This document shows, one piece after another, positions 45,290-58,700 of a stretch of DNA of 60,000 nucleotides; within the stretch, counting starts at the first letter, position 1, and each line of letters starts with the position of its first letter. Position numbers and translations under genes: made by a program. The stretch spans positions 14,777,837 through 14,837,836 of the forward strand of contig NC_087073.1 in assembly GCF_026151205.1 (NCBI RefSeq), written 5' to 3'. Under the pieces are notes generated by a model, which saw nothing but the letters and a program-made list of their open reading frames with translations, was not told the origin of the DNA and made no database searches. The DNA is from Bolinopsis microptera (lineage: Eukaryota > Ctenophora > Tentaculata > Lobata > Bolinopsidae).

Positions 45290-48072
45290 TTGTTTTTAAA
45301 TCTGTAACGTTAATAATTTAATGTATTCGATTTTTGGGTTAGATAACACTAAACAGAACTTAAAAATAGCTCAAGCAGTCAAATTCGAGCGGAGACTCTT
45401 TCGTCTGGTCGCTGTGGGTATATCTTTTGACTGTAGTTTTGAAGCTGTGTTCAACCAGCACACTGAAATAATAAGTTCTGGTTAGTAAAGCAGTTAGTTA
45501 CACTAGATCACATATATTAACTGTTTACTTTAGTAAGTACGTAACTCGAACATGTGTATGTTAACAAATGTTGAAAAGAGAGTGAGAAGAGAAGATTTGA
45601 CACGACAGGTTTGAATATTTTAATGAGAGATGAATTTTTAGACCTAGCTTAACTTAGAATTTCTTTCCGATAAGTTTAAATACAGTTTCTTAACGTAGAA
45701 CTCGACATGAATTTGTGTATCTTAGTGATACTAGAGATCTTTTATCACCGGTATGGGACGGGAAGTTAATTTTAACACGTGTACTCTTTTCGGAATATTC
45801 TATAAAGCTGTAATACACAGCAAGATATCTCTTAAAACAGGCAGTCATTTTACACTGCAGCGAGTTTTACCGCTCTTTTTACGTGTAAAACAAGAGATAT
45901 AATGCAAATGTGTCACGTGCTAACTCCTTTTATGGAATAACTAGTAACCGTATTTTTTAACAAGGGTTTTTAGAGATAAAATTTTCTTGCGCCAGAAGGG
46001 TTTAAAGTTAAAGAAAGTTGAATTTTTTTTGGGGCACGAGCGTTTGCGCTGAGCCGCGCATGGATTTAAGGATATTAATTTTAACGTGTTTTTTGATATT
46101 TTGCGGGCATTTTAAAGACGTGGCGGAGTGTTGGGAAAGAAAAGAAAAGAAAAGAAAGAAAAGACAAAGGGTGGAATGTCGATTATTAACCGATCTTTCT
46201 ATAAGCATGTAAATACAGCTGATGTAAATAAGAAGAAGACAACAACAACCGGCTCGGGACCTACTAACAACCACGAGAGTGTCTGACTTGAAGCCGGTAA
46301 GTGTTTGTATGTTAGTTGTTGTCTTTCCCGTATTACATTGTGATCTGTTTTACTTTACTAGATCTTGATTGTGTATACTTCCTGAGAGGATGTTACTTAC
46401 GGTGTTTTAAGTGCCTTATTACCCCAGGTTGTTTTGTGTGGATGCTAGCGTAGCAGTCCAGTGAAGTTAGATTGAGGATATAGTTCTAGAGGGAACAGCT
46501 CTGAGAGAGCAGACAAGTATAGCAACCTGAGTGGACCTGAGTAAGCTCTGAGAGAGCAGTCACCAGCACAGCACAAGTAAGATCAAGAGGGACGGTATAG
46601 CTGAGAGAGCTATTACTAGTAAAGAGTGGATCAAGGAACTTTCCCAAAAGCACAAGTTAAATTATTAGTAGATAATATTTATTGAAGTGATTTGGATATT
46701 GAACACAGATCACTCAGCGTAATAACCATACACACTCATATCACTGATCAACCAAGTACATCTGAGAGTTATAACTAGAGAGTTATCTAACCTTGTTATA
46801 AATCTATTTTATTACAACCCTTTATCCCACAGAGTTTGACTTGGTATTATTGATAACAATTCTCCCTATATAGCGGTATTAACAATTTTCACTTCTAGTA
46901 ATTATAACATTGTAAGGTCCCTGCTCAGTACCTTAAAAGTCATTGCATTGTTAATTGACCAATACGACTCCAACGATGTCGATTGACGGTTCCCTCTTTA
47001 CAGATTTGATTTACAGAAAAAATGGTTTGTGATGTTAATAATATATGATCCTGTCGTTGATGTTCCCAATGGAGACATTAGCTGTGGAGTTAATTTGTAG
47101 CTTTGTTGATTACTTGATGATGTTTCCTTTAGTCCCCGCACACCAGTTGACTGGTTTCAAATATATATATATATGATTTCTCAGGTGAGAAATATTAAGG
47201 ATTCTCAGGTGGTTTTGATCAGGTTGAAAGGTCCAGGTCGAGAGGAGCCAGGTATTGTTCTGGAGGAATATTATTTTGGCTTGGGTAGGACAACATAGAC
47301 CTTTCTGTGTTCAGCCGATTGGATGTCAGTAAAACAGTAAATATGAGCTGGAGGTAGAGGAGCTGGAAGAGGTATCCATATCATATCACTGTCATAGTTA
47401 GAGTTGCAGGGTAGGGGTTCCAAGAGCTACGTTAAACATACATTTGTGGAGAGTAATTGTGTAATTAGAGTCATCAAATTTCAATTTTACATACATTACC
47501 ACTGAGAGTATTTTCTAAATTATTTCTATACCATTTAATTGCATGATTTTTGTTAAAATTAGGAACACAAGTTTTAAATTTTGGAATTTATTAATAACAA
47601 TCAAAACATATCATATGGACACGTTCATAAAAAGGTGGCACTAGAGATTGATTTTTCACTGCCAAAATTGTGTGAAGCATTTTAAAATACTTGTATCTCA
47701 AGGAGTATGCTATGAAAGTTAACCAAATTTTAATATGTGGTCCAAAAAGATTCAAATGTCACATAATTAAGTCATTCATCTCTTTATATCTGTTAATTGT
47801 GCAGATATGAGCCAGAAATCACAAAATATTCATTTCTTTGATATATAAAGCGCGTTGGTTGGCTGCCTCAGTAATTGTATCACAAGTTATCTAATATCTT
47901 TTGGTATCTTGATTTTACTAAATTCATTGTCAGTTTTCTATAATCAATAGATTTTCCAGATTTGATTACATAAGGCTGACTACAGTACAGACTTTATGTG
48001 ATCCATCGACAGAGTGTGAAGGATCAATGGAGCAAGTTTTTCAGTTAATTGGGTTGACGAGAAGAAATCATT
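45290..48072. other. Anonymous DNA with short internal repeats
   Basis: No gene is supported. At about 46495-46615 the string CTGAGAGAGC recurs three times in a GC-richer stretch that superficially resembles the LTR_A layout (repeated short purine units, then an AT-rich end). No LTR pair, primer site or TG..CA boundaries could be fixed. An AT dinucleotide run lies at about 47160-47174. Confidence 0.4.
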
Positions 48073-48108
48073 TAAACTGATTTACGAATAAAACTATTTC
48101 ATAAAGAC

Positions 48109-49287
48109 ATGATACATGTTGAAGATAATGCTACCAACAAAAATGAGTGCCCTTGTGGTTCTAGTGATGACCAATCTATCTTTATCATGTGTGAAAAATG
48201 TGAACAAAAGTGGCACAATAGATGCTGCAATCTCTCTGGGCTTAACACAGCTGCTGTAGAAATGCTTGATGATTGGGAATGTCCTATGTGCTATGTTTCC
48301 CCTTACACCTTCCATCATCAACCTTCCATTAATGAATATGCTGGCCGTTCAGAATTCCATGGCAAACTCAATCAGCTAAATAATGTATGGTTTCCGTGCA
48401 GTGAAATGGTGGCCAGACCATTTTCCAGAGGTGTTAACTCAGATATTGATGAGCCAGAAGAAAAACCTCCATTTTTGGAGGTTTCAGAGGTAGGGACTTC
48501 AGAGGCTCCTCCACAAAATCCAAAATTAACTCCGAGAATATCAAATAAATTTGATGGAGAAGATCTAACCAAACAGGTCCAAATTTTACACAATTCTCCT
48601 TTAAAGACACATAGCCAGTCTTTGCCTTCCAGTTCGCATGACAGTGTAACTAATACCAAGAGACATTGTTTTGAAATCCCAACTATTTCTGACTCCTCAA
48701 AATCTATCAAGTTAGGACCTGCTTGTGAACCTTATGTGATGCATGATCCAAATGCAATCGATACTGAACTGAAAAATGAGCTTGCAAAGTTTGTGAAAGA
48801 CAAAGAAGAAGATTTCAAAATGGTCGGTGAGAAATCTCGTGTTCTTTATTATGGCATCCACTCTTATCGTAAATTTGGCTACATTTTTGAGCCAAAAGAA
48901 ATGCCAGCAGTGGTTCACAAACTGCTCAATGCATTGATTACACCCAAATGTCCACCTAAACAACACGTTAACTCATGTCTCATTACTAAGTATCAATCCG
49001 GATCCAACAATGTTGATATGCACAGGGATGATGAACCTGTAATTGATTTGGAATCATTGATTCTTACTGTTTCGATTGGAGCAACACGTACGATGACCTT
49101 TATAAGTAATGACAAGAGTAAGAGAACAGACATCTCACTGGAAGACGGTAGTCTGTTGATAACCAGTCGATATTCTCAGGACTTTTGGAAGCACGGATAT
49201 TGCACTGAGGAGAGCTCTGAGAATGAAAATATTGGCTTTTCATTTAAATTTAGGAACATAGCTCCTTATTTTATGTTGTCTTATTAA
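48109..49287 (+). CDS. PHD finger - AlkB-like 2OG-Fe(II) oxygenase, single exon
   Basis: 392 aa without introns. A stop at 48073 lies upstream, and the first ATG is at 48109. Residues 14-61 form a PHD finger (C14, C16, C28, C31, H36, C39, C58, C61; MCEKCEQKWHNRCC and WECPMC), a fold that usually reads histone tails. Residues ~100-210 are Ser/Pro-rich linker. Residues ~245-390 have the AlkB-like oxygenase layout: LITKYQSGSNNVDMHRDDEP holds the iron ligands H305-x-D307, then SIGATRTM, the distal ligand H362 in KHGY, and FSFKFR with R382 for 2-oxoglutarate. The second Arg normally six residues earlier is Gly376. Predicted role: chromatin-targeted oxidative demethylation of nucleic acid or protein (inference). 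It could also be a protein carried by a retrotransposon. Lack of introns next to a gene with over 20 introns suggests a retro-copy or mobile origin. Confidence 0.85.
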   Translation: MIHVEDNATNKNECPCGSSDDQSIFIMCEKCEQKWHNRCCNLSGLNTAAVEMLDDWECPMCYVSPYTFHHQPSINEYAGRSEFHGKLNQLNNVWFPCSEMVARPFSRGVNSDIDEPEEKPPFLEVSEVGTSEAPPQNPKLTPRISNKFDGEDLTKQVQILHNSPLKTHSQSLPSSSHDSVTNTKRHCFEIPTISDSSKSIKLGPACEPYVMHDPNAIDTELKNELAKFVKDKEEDFKMVGEKSRVLYYGIHSYRKFGYIFEPKEMPAVVHKLLNALITPKCPPKQHVNSCLITKYQSGSNNVDMHRDDEPVIDLESLILTVSIGATRTMTFISNDKSKRTDISLEDGSLLITSRYSQDFWKHGYCTEESSENENIGFSFKFRNIAPYFMLSY

Positions 49288-49798
49288 GACACTGCACTTG
49301 TTAAATATGTGAAACTATATAATCATGAAATATGCTATTCTTTTAATCACAACCATAGTCAAGACTTCCTATGCATTCTTTGAATTGACTTCTCTTGTAT
49401 GTTTAATGCTTGAATAGCATTCAGACTTTTCATTATTAGAGCAAGTTAGTATGCTTTTATATTTTATTATCTACACATGATTCAGCATTGAATTAAAGTC
49501 TACTACATAATACAGCATTTGGATAATCAAACATGTTTACATAAATCTCTGCTGATCTTTAGTTCTGAAACTAGCTGTTGTATGATTTGAAGCATGGAAC
49601 AACTTTTAAAGCTTCAGTGATACTGCTCTTTTCATAAAATCCTAATATCTTTCACTGCTTGATCAAACATTCGAACTTGAATGGCTGAATCCTTTTTTTT
49701 TCTAAAGCAGATCATTAAATTTCCTTTCTAATTTTGTATTATAATTTAACACAATTTTAATTATTCACAACTTGTAATCCTCACAATGTTGCGTAGGA
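49288..49798. other. Intergenic spacer, possible shared 3'/5' regions
   Basis: About 500 bp separates the PHD-AlkB stop from the first EFCAB5-like ATG on the same strand. AT-rich, with a candidate AATTAAAG signal near 49491. No other gene is seen. Confidence 0.5.
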
Positions 49799-52700
49799 AT
49801 GGCAGCTATCCCTGATCAGAGGGACAGTAGTCCTGGAGGGGAGCTCCTGAACGCCCTCTCTCCGTCGCGCATCCTTCCTAACCACGTCATTGCTGTGAGG
49901 CGCTGGCGCAGAATCAATGAGAAGAACATCAACAACAAAATAAGGAGGAATATCAGAGATAAACGAGCGATAGTGCTTGAAGGCAGAGATATAAACTTCA
50001 AAAGGAACAAGAAGATTCCTCTGGATATCTTGACAAAGGATTGGCTGGAAAACATTGGTAATATTCAGTTTGACCATTACTTTCATCATTACTTGTAACC
50101 ATCCAGCCCCTATCATTCTTCGTTTAACTTTCATAATACCAAAACCTTGTAATTACATATATATTATATATGTTAAATGTATGGTACCCTTAAAACTTTA
50201 GATACTGTCTATAATCATATCATATTTTATTGAATTTTATAATAATACATATTTGATTTTATCATTACGGAATTGTTTTCCTTCAGGTGGCACCGACGAA
50301 CTTAGAGTGTATCTTATAGACAACTGCCTTCCTTCCCTTGTATTGGGACTTGAATCACTTCTTGAAGAAGTTTGATATTTTTATAATCACTTTAGAGTTT
50401 AAACTTTAAGGAAGTTCTAATTCTATCGATTTTTATGTACATTTCGTACATTATTGCTGGAATCATGTACGGTACGTGTAAACATCACGTGTCTAATATC
50501 ACGTGACTATCAGGTGGGAAAAGCCAAAGACAACTTCAACCCTCTGAACTATCTGGCCCAACATCTGATGAGGAATAATCCTCGCTACAATCATCTCATC
50601 AAGAACAGCCCTTACATGAAAGGGTTGAATGAGGTTTATTTCTAGAAAATATGATTTCTTATCATGTGTGTTATTGTTTAAAAGTTCAGATAATATCTGA
50701 AAAATATTATATGGCTTGATTCTTTTGAGGGTTTAAACGTGAATATTTAATTTAAGAAATAAGTTCTCAGATAAACGTCTTTACTTGACTTTAAATATAA
50801 TTTGATGCAGGTAAAAACAGAATTGCGGCAACTAGTTGCCAAGCTTCGTCACAGCAAGTCCGCTAAGATAACTTCCGATGCGCGCAAGAGGCGTTACCAG
50901 CGCCAGACAAAGGAGGCGCTGGAACCTGCTGAGATGGACAGAAGAACCGAGATCACTGCTAAATCTTTCCAGAAATGGAGCTTTGGAGACGAAACTATTC
51001 CTCAATATAAAGTACTAGATCAGTCACATCTATTATTACTTTTTGGAAGCTTAAAATTTGTTTATTATTTATGTTGGGTTTAACTTTTGTTTGACTCACC
51101 GCTGATTGTGGGCACATTACAAGCGATTGAAATCTCCAGTTTTGAATTAAGATCGATCATGGAGCAATTCTTGATTAACCATCTACGCTCATGTACATTT
51201 TTCAACATTAATTTTCTAGCGTAAACTTGTGCTTCATAAATTTCAAACAAATTTAAAAAGCGAGCTTGATGAGCAGAATTAACAAGCATGTTAACATGCC
51301 TGGTTAAGCTGCAGACAAATTTTGGGTTATCAGAACATTGAATCACCACCCGTTCTCACTTACTATTTTTAATTATTACTTACTATGTTGCTATTTTTGT
51401 ACCAGAATAACTCATATTTCAATGAATGTTTATCACCGATCTATAAAACTCTCTTTGTACTCTCTTTGTACATCACATTTACAGTTGTTATATATAACAA
51501 CTGTAAATGTATATAATCACGTTACTTTCCATTTCACAACATTACAAAGATTTAACAACACTATTCTCTACTTGCTAACTTTCAACTGTTTTCACCAGAT
51601 TCAACGTGCTCTGAGATCGTTTATGGAGGAGAAAGTGCCCAAGTTCAACGAAGAAATGCGCGAAGGTACATCTAACATCAGTCCTTCATTTCAATGTCCA
51701 TTGTTTGTTGGCATGCTTATGATATGTGTCACGAATCACGACACGAATTCACTTAAGTACTATAAATAAACTAAAATCTTGTAGATTAAGTAAAAAAACA
51801 CGTCTTGAAGATAAGCACGGATTATAATAATCCCATTGAAACATGTACGGATTGTAGCAGCATGCATGCTTTAGCAAGCTAAACCAAGCAAGCCAGAGGT
51901 CCTTCCCCACACATATGGAATCAATATGATTAGTGTCACAGTGTCACACAGGCCACAGTACACTACATGTACACATCATATTAAACATGTTTAACAGATC
52001 CATGTCTAGTCAACTCAGAGGCTTCAAGCCTGGCCAGTCAACAGAATAATTAGTCATGGTAAGAGTACACGCTGTCATACTACATATATGTTATGTATTA
52101 TATGTGTATTATTATATGTGTGGTATAGAGTGAAGCCGTTTAAGCTCCTCTCAGAAAGAGAGAACAGAGTGTAATGCTGGCGAGTGGCGAGTTTGCCATT
52201 AGTTACGTGTAATACTGGCGAGTGGCGAGTGCTGTAATCACTATATTACAGTACACAAATACCTCTTCTGTAATTCTCTTATCGTTGCAGTGTGTAAGTA
52301 CATACAACCAGTACCACTAGACGACAGGAAGGACGCTATTTCATGTCAGCAGTACTGTAAATACGTCATGGACCGCACTGAAGGATGGCCTATTGGAGCG
52401 TTTGGAGCGCTAATGCAGCACATTGAGGCGTGCGCTAAAGCTGTACCTGTGGGGGATCAGCGCCAACGATTACAGTTAGTTTGTTGCAGTGCGGAAGGGG
52501 GGTTTCTCCTAAGATTGTCTTCTATATTCTTTTATGTTATTTTCTGAAAAATGTTTCAAGATGTTCGTCATAGTTGGACTTATCCGTCAATCTTACTTAT
52601 TTACTGGATTTTATTTTGAAGTTCAATTTTTCAGACACGCATTAACATCACTCTTCCGTTCAATCGATAAAGAACAGGTTCGTTTTCCTTCATACATCTT

Positions 52701-55700
52701 GCTGTGAGACGTGACAACTATCTTGCATAGAGACAGCTTATAATATGAAACAGACGTTGCGAACTTAACTACATTGCTTGCAGTTATCATAATTATAAGT
52801 GTTAATAATAATGATAATATTGAACTTTCAGGAGAATCAGCTGAATAGAGCACACATTTTAACATTGATCAAGGAGTTCTACGGCAACATACCTATCAAC
52901 ATGAAGAAATACATAACCAACCCACTCGACTGTAAGCATTTTGGTGGAACTTTTATAGCTTTTCATCGCTAAAATACTACACTTAAGGTGATTGATCTAC
53001 TAACTGAGCAATTACCTATCCAACTCTAAACTTAACTTCAGGGTCAGATAAGGACACAGTGTACAGCCCCACTCCCACGCCCAGTGTAATGACTACACCC
53101 TTCTGTGGCAGCGCATCTATCCCGGTCTACTCAGAGACTCCAATAACCATCGACACTCCGGCAGTCGATGAACCAATGGCAGCCCAAGAATTGGTTAGTT
53201 ATTAGATTAAATAAAGTACTCGCAGGTTATTGAGACTGTCGACAGTATAATAAGTTAAGACACTACACTTGTCTTGGCAACAGCGTGTTTATGGCCCGCG
53301 CGGCTCAAGCTACTGCTAGTTTGTATCAGTTTGTGTCATGCTAGAAGTGTAGCTTGTAGCAGTGAGTGTGTTTTAAAAGTCGCGCGCGCGCGCGTGGTGA
53401 GTTCTAAATTTTTGTCACAATATGAAATTTGAGAACGATTTATCTCAGCTTTACACAGTAGCTAGGACGTAGTTCTTGAATTTCTGGATCATCCCAACCT
53501 CTAAAATATACTTCACCGGCCTGTCAACTTTTTGTTCGATAAAATTCTAAGAGTCTGTATTCACTTTTCGTTTTACAGACTACGGAACCTTCATCTCCAG
53601 AGAAAACTGTCCGGTTACCTCCAGAGGACGATGGTGAGCAAATTATTTCAAAAAATTGTTAACTTTTGATTTTGAATAGAATTTAACATTTGGGTAATTG
53701 GAACATGAGTTATCATACTGACGGTAAGAACACAACTAATGTTTCACATCTTCGCTGGTCTTCAGTAAATATATGTATATTACACATACTTCCTCAATCA
53801 TTTTACCTAAATTTCCTCCCCCATTCTCTCACAGCACAAACATCACCCACTCCGACTGTCCACATTGTTCACACCACAGTCGAAAATACCGAACATGATG
53901 ATTTAGAAGCACCCAATAAGAAAATGTCTGCTAGGAAATCGATATTTTCGTTACAGTCAGAAACCAGCATTGGTGATGATTTTGTTCCCGTCACATCAGT
54001 CATCCACATCAATAGTCCATCTTCCGACGAATCACCATCCGTCAAATCACCTACTGACGAATCACCTTCCGACGAACCTTGGATAACTGAAATCAGTTGA
54101 GTCCAATATAACATCTTGCCAATAATCAACTCACACTTCTCATCTTCAACTTATCTTCATACTTTTCACCATTTGATCATTTTCATCACGTACATAGTAA
54201 CTCACTGCGTAGTAAAGAACATAACTGCGGAATAATTCACTAATTAATATTCCTAGATGACGAAGAAGAGGTTCAACTACTGAAACATGACATAGAACTA
54301 ATCGGAGAAGAGATCCCCTCCCACTTAACTCAACCCAGAGACCAAGAAATAGATACCAAGATTAACCTCGAGGAGTTCATCTACGTCACTGAGCGGCTTC
54401 TGGGCGAGGACCCTCATCCGTTAGTTTGATCCTTAGTAAATGTTTAACATATCTGTGTAGTTCCTAAAGCTGAATGGAGTTGTTTAACATTGATGAGAAG
54501 TGTTACTGTTAGGTATGGAAATTATAGTTGTGTGTAGTCAGTGTAGCTTACGTTGCAATTATCGAGCTCTCTTATCTTTTGTAAATTGCGATAAGTTCAG
54601 TTTGCTGCTACCGTGTAGTTAGCCTTTGCGTGTGTACTTGTACATTCCTATACAAGTACATTATGGAGGATGATCGTAAGGTGACCCAATCTCTGGACCA
54701 AATTCAAGGATTCGAGTATGATGAACAGACAAAATTGAAGGACAGTGTTACTAAGTGGTTCAATACGCTGGGAAAAGAACTGAAAATCGACGACAGAGAT
54801 ATTTGTGGAGATATGGACAGAGAAATATTTATGGCTCCAACTGTCTATAAAAAGCATCTGGCACTTCGGCTTGTGGAAGCAATAGACCTCGTTCAACGGC
54901 ATGAATGCCAGATGGCTAAAATGGAGGAGATCATATATTTCTTGAAGACGGAAGCGTTAGAAGACAAGGATAAGTTGATCAGGCTGCAGGGCCAGCTGCT
55001 TGTGCAGAAGGACAAAGAACTGGAGTTGTTTAAGACGTCGGTTAAGAAGACAGTGCAAACAACGGTGGAGTCAGGGATTAAGAGCTACAGTGCAGCTGTA
55101 CAACAGAACAGTGCAAGTGGTACGGTCTGCAACAGTAACATCCTGAAGAAGGTGATGAAGAGTGTGGCTGCAGAGGAGGACAGGAGCAAGAACCTGATTG
55201 TGTTTGGGTTGAAAGAAGAAGAGGGAGAACAGCTTCCAGCGCTATTAACCGCAGTTCTGGAGGAGATTGGGGAGAAACCTCACTTCGAAGCGACTAGAGT
55301 CGGCAGGAAGAGGCCAGGTAGTACGACTATCCGACCAGTAAAGATCACTGTCCCAAGCTCTACAGCGGTTCAACAGATTCTGACGAAAACAGGAAGACTG
55401 AGGCTAGTTGAGACCCACAAAAATGTATGGATCTGTCCAGATAGATCTAGCGAAGAACGAGCAACGAGGAAACATCTGGTTACCGACCTGAAGAAGAAGA
55501 GGGTTGAACAGACTCACCTCGACCACTATATCCGGTACGGGAAAGTCTGTAGCCGTGATAAGAAACCACCGTGAAGCAATTCATGTCTCTCGGACACTGA
55601 TCAGTATTTGAATGAGTATTGCGTATCTTAATAGTTTTCGGACGTTATCTGTATTTGAGAGACAATTTTATAATTTATTTATTTATAATTTATATACGAG

Positions 55701-58700
55701 CTATTTTTTTGATTGTTTCACACTTCATATTTCATAATTTGTTTCACACTTCATATTTCATAATTTTATTACTAGGTGGAGGTGACGTTATTGAGACTTT
55801 GGGCGGCCATAAACCTCGTGTTTTAAAAGTTGTCCTCTGTACTTGTTTCACTGACCCACGCTTTATAGCATTTATACATTTCGGCCCATTTTATATGTTT
55901 GTTCGATTTGCTGTACATTTGTATATTTGCTATTTTGTAAAAGTTTCAAATCAAATCATAGTTAACCAGGTCCCAGACATGAGTTTACTAAACAGCGTTT
56001 AATTTAATTGTTGAAACACCTTACACGGATTAACTGATGTGCTTGTGTATTCAGGCGAGCACTGACAGCACTATCTGAGTTCCTGGAGGACAGTTTCCAA
56101 GAGACACCCCAACAGAGACAATCCAGACAGTTAGATGAGAAACTTGCTGCCAAACATCACGCTATGATGACCAAGTTAGTTTTGCTCTAAACTTGTTCAG
56201 TTTATTTCTCAGAAAAGTTCAAGACTCTTAATATAGAGGGTTCGGGTCGAGAACAAATACTCTGGCTCAATATGCGGAATATTCGTAGAAATAAAATCTT
56301 TATACCCAATTCCTGTTGTTTGAATAACTGCAAAGCTCATTTATTCGTTTAAAAACGAATTTTCATCAGGATAAATGATTTGTTTGATGAATGGGACGTG
56401 GATAAACTTGGCTACCTGGATCGCACAGAGATTCTTGCAGTTCTATCTCAGTGGCAAAAGAACTCTACTAAACCTTACAATGTTGAAATGTGTGAGTAGT
56501 TACCACTTTCTCACCTTGTTTGATCACCGCTTTTTTAATTAACATTGCTGTATTTATTTTAAGCGTTTTTTGGCGCAATTAACAATTGGTAAATTTTAAG
56601 AGCAATGAAAGAGAAGATAAGAACTATAACGTCGGTTTTACTTTCCTATTTCAGCAAAACAGATATGCAAGTCGGTGGAAGAGGTTGATAAGAAGGATTT
56701 ACTGAGAGAAGACTTCCTGAAGTTGTGTCATTCCTTCCACAAAGTACTGGACAGTGACGATTACATGGACAGACTACTAGACTTCGTTGGCCTTGTCGTC
56801 CAGGTGAGTTTTGAGAAATTAGAAACAGCACCCAAAATTGGACGGGTTTAAATTTGATATTTTGAAAAGCTTTTTATTCATCAACTAGACTTTACATGTC
56901 GTTTCCTATCAAAATCTTGCTGTTATTGTTAAATATTCAAATTCATGTCGAGGAAATTTGAAACATATCTCTTTTTAGACCCAACGAGGAGATCTACGCC
57001 GAGAGAGGAAGAGGAGGAGATGGCTGGAGGTGATGCATCTCCTTCCCAAAATATCCGGATCTGATCACAATCTCTACTTCAGAAGTTTCTTCGATATCAT
57101 TGAAAAGGTGAAATAATCCGGTGTTTTGTATCAATATGAGGCAGTGCTTACAAGAGCTTACAATTTACATGTCCGAATTCTATACTCAACTGATTCACAT
57201 CTGCATGCTGTCCACGACCCATGTTTATTGTTAATAATTCCAGGACTTTGCATATCACGGTAGTGGACGGTTAATAAACGCGTACATAGCGTTGATAGAA
57301 ACAGATCCCGACGCAGACGATGAAGACGAGGACAAAACACTGTTGAGATACGTTGCAAGTACTGCTAATGATCAAAATATTCTCATGGGCAGGACTCTGT
57401 ACGCTACACAGAAGTGCATCAGGTAGGCTTGGTTGTAAGAATATTACATTTGTTTGAATTCGAATATAGCCAGCCTACTGCGCATCTCTAAATGTGATAG
57501 AATAAACAGATGGAAATGGAATGTAAATGTGATATTTACCCCCTCTTATCCAGTAATCAAGTGCGCCGGTCGGGCAAGGCAGTGTACATAAACCAGATCC
57601 GTAACAATAACCAAGTACACCTGTGGGCCATGGACAGATGGGCGGTAGATGAGGATAGAGACGGAGCTTTCCTGGTTCTGCCTCTCAAAAATGATACGGA
57701 AAAGGTAGTGATTATTTGATAACTTCAACTGTTTCTTATATCTCCATTTCATGTTTTCCCTACATGCATCTTGAACGATAGTTATATAAAGGATATAAGT
57801 CGGCGCACGCTATAGCATAGGTTATACATAACATTCGATTAACAGGAAATGAGCAAGGCGGTTTATAGTATCTCATCGATATCAATCCATTTCAACCAAA
57901 CCTGATATCTCTTCTCCAGGTGGTTGGTGTGGTTGGAGTTGATACACTCCTCAGTTCTAATCCTACCCAGTTCCTCCCCCACGAGATTACTTTTATTCAG
58001 GTAACAGTCTGCAGTTTACACTTGTAGAAGGTGCTTGTTCTCACTTATTTGCACTTGGAGGTAGTGAATTGTATTGTAGGTGCCCATTACAACATCGCAT
58101 TTCTATGTCGAATTGAACAACATGAAACTTCAGCCTGGTAATGTACATGTATCATATTATTATCATGTATATTATTGTATTAAGCTATTATCTACCCATT
58201 TGTTATGCGGTCTCAATGAATGAAATGTTGTTTAGAAATCGATTAACAAATATTTGATCTGTAAGTATTTTTAAATGCACGTTTGCAATTACATTTAAAC
58301 TAAATAGTCAGATAAGAACAATTCCTCTAATATTCCTACGGTTACTTGTCGCATCCATAAATGATGATGAGTAGACAGTAGTGACTTCCTTTACCAACAT
58401 TTACTCTCACACTTCTCAATGCTTGTACTTATTGATCACCGAAATGTACTTATTCTGGTCATTGTATTATATATAATGAAGCTGCCGTTAAATTACTGTT
58501 GCTCTTCAATATCGAAATGTTGTTCGCTAATTAACATCGTTATTCGTATCCATAATCATAAATAGTTTACTTATCATTTCAACTGGTTATCAGTTTTTAA
58601 ACATTCTGGTTATAATCAGCTGTAACGCCCCCTCAGAACGTAGTACGGCAGCTGAGTAGTGGTTTCTCCTTCCTTGACGCTCGACACAAGTTCTCCCGAA

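Noticed and set aside
45290-46920. Possible further LTR element (repeated CTGAGAGAGC, AT-rich end)
   Set aside because: No paired LTR, TG..CA ends, primer site or coding region could be identified, so the resemblance to LTR_A is only in layout.
49781-50134. Minus-strand ORFs opposite EFCAB5 exon 1
   Set aside because: The plus-strand exon has splice and phase support and family similarity; the opposite frames do not.
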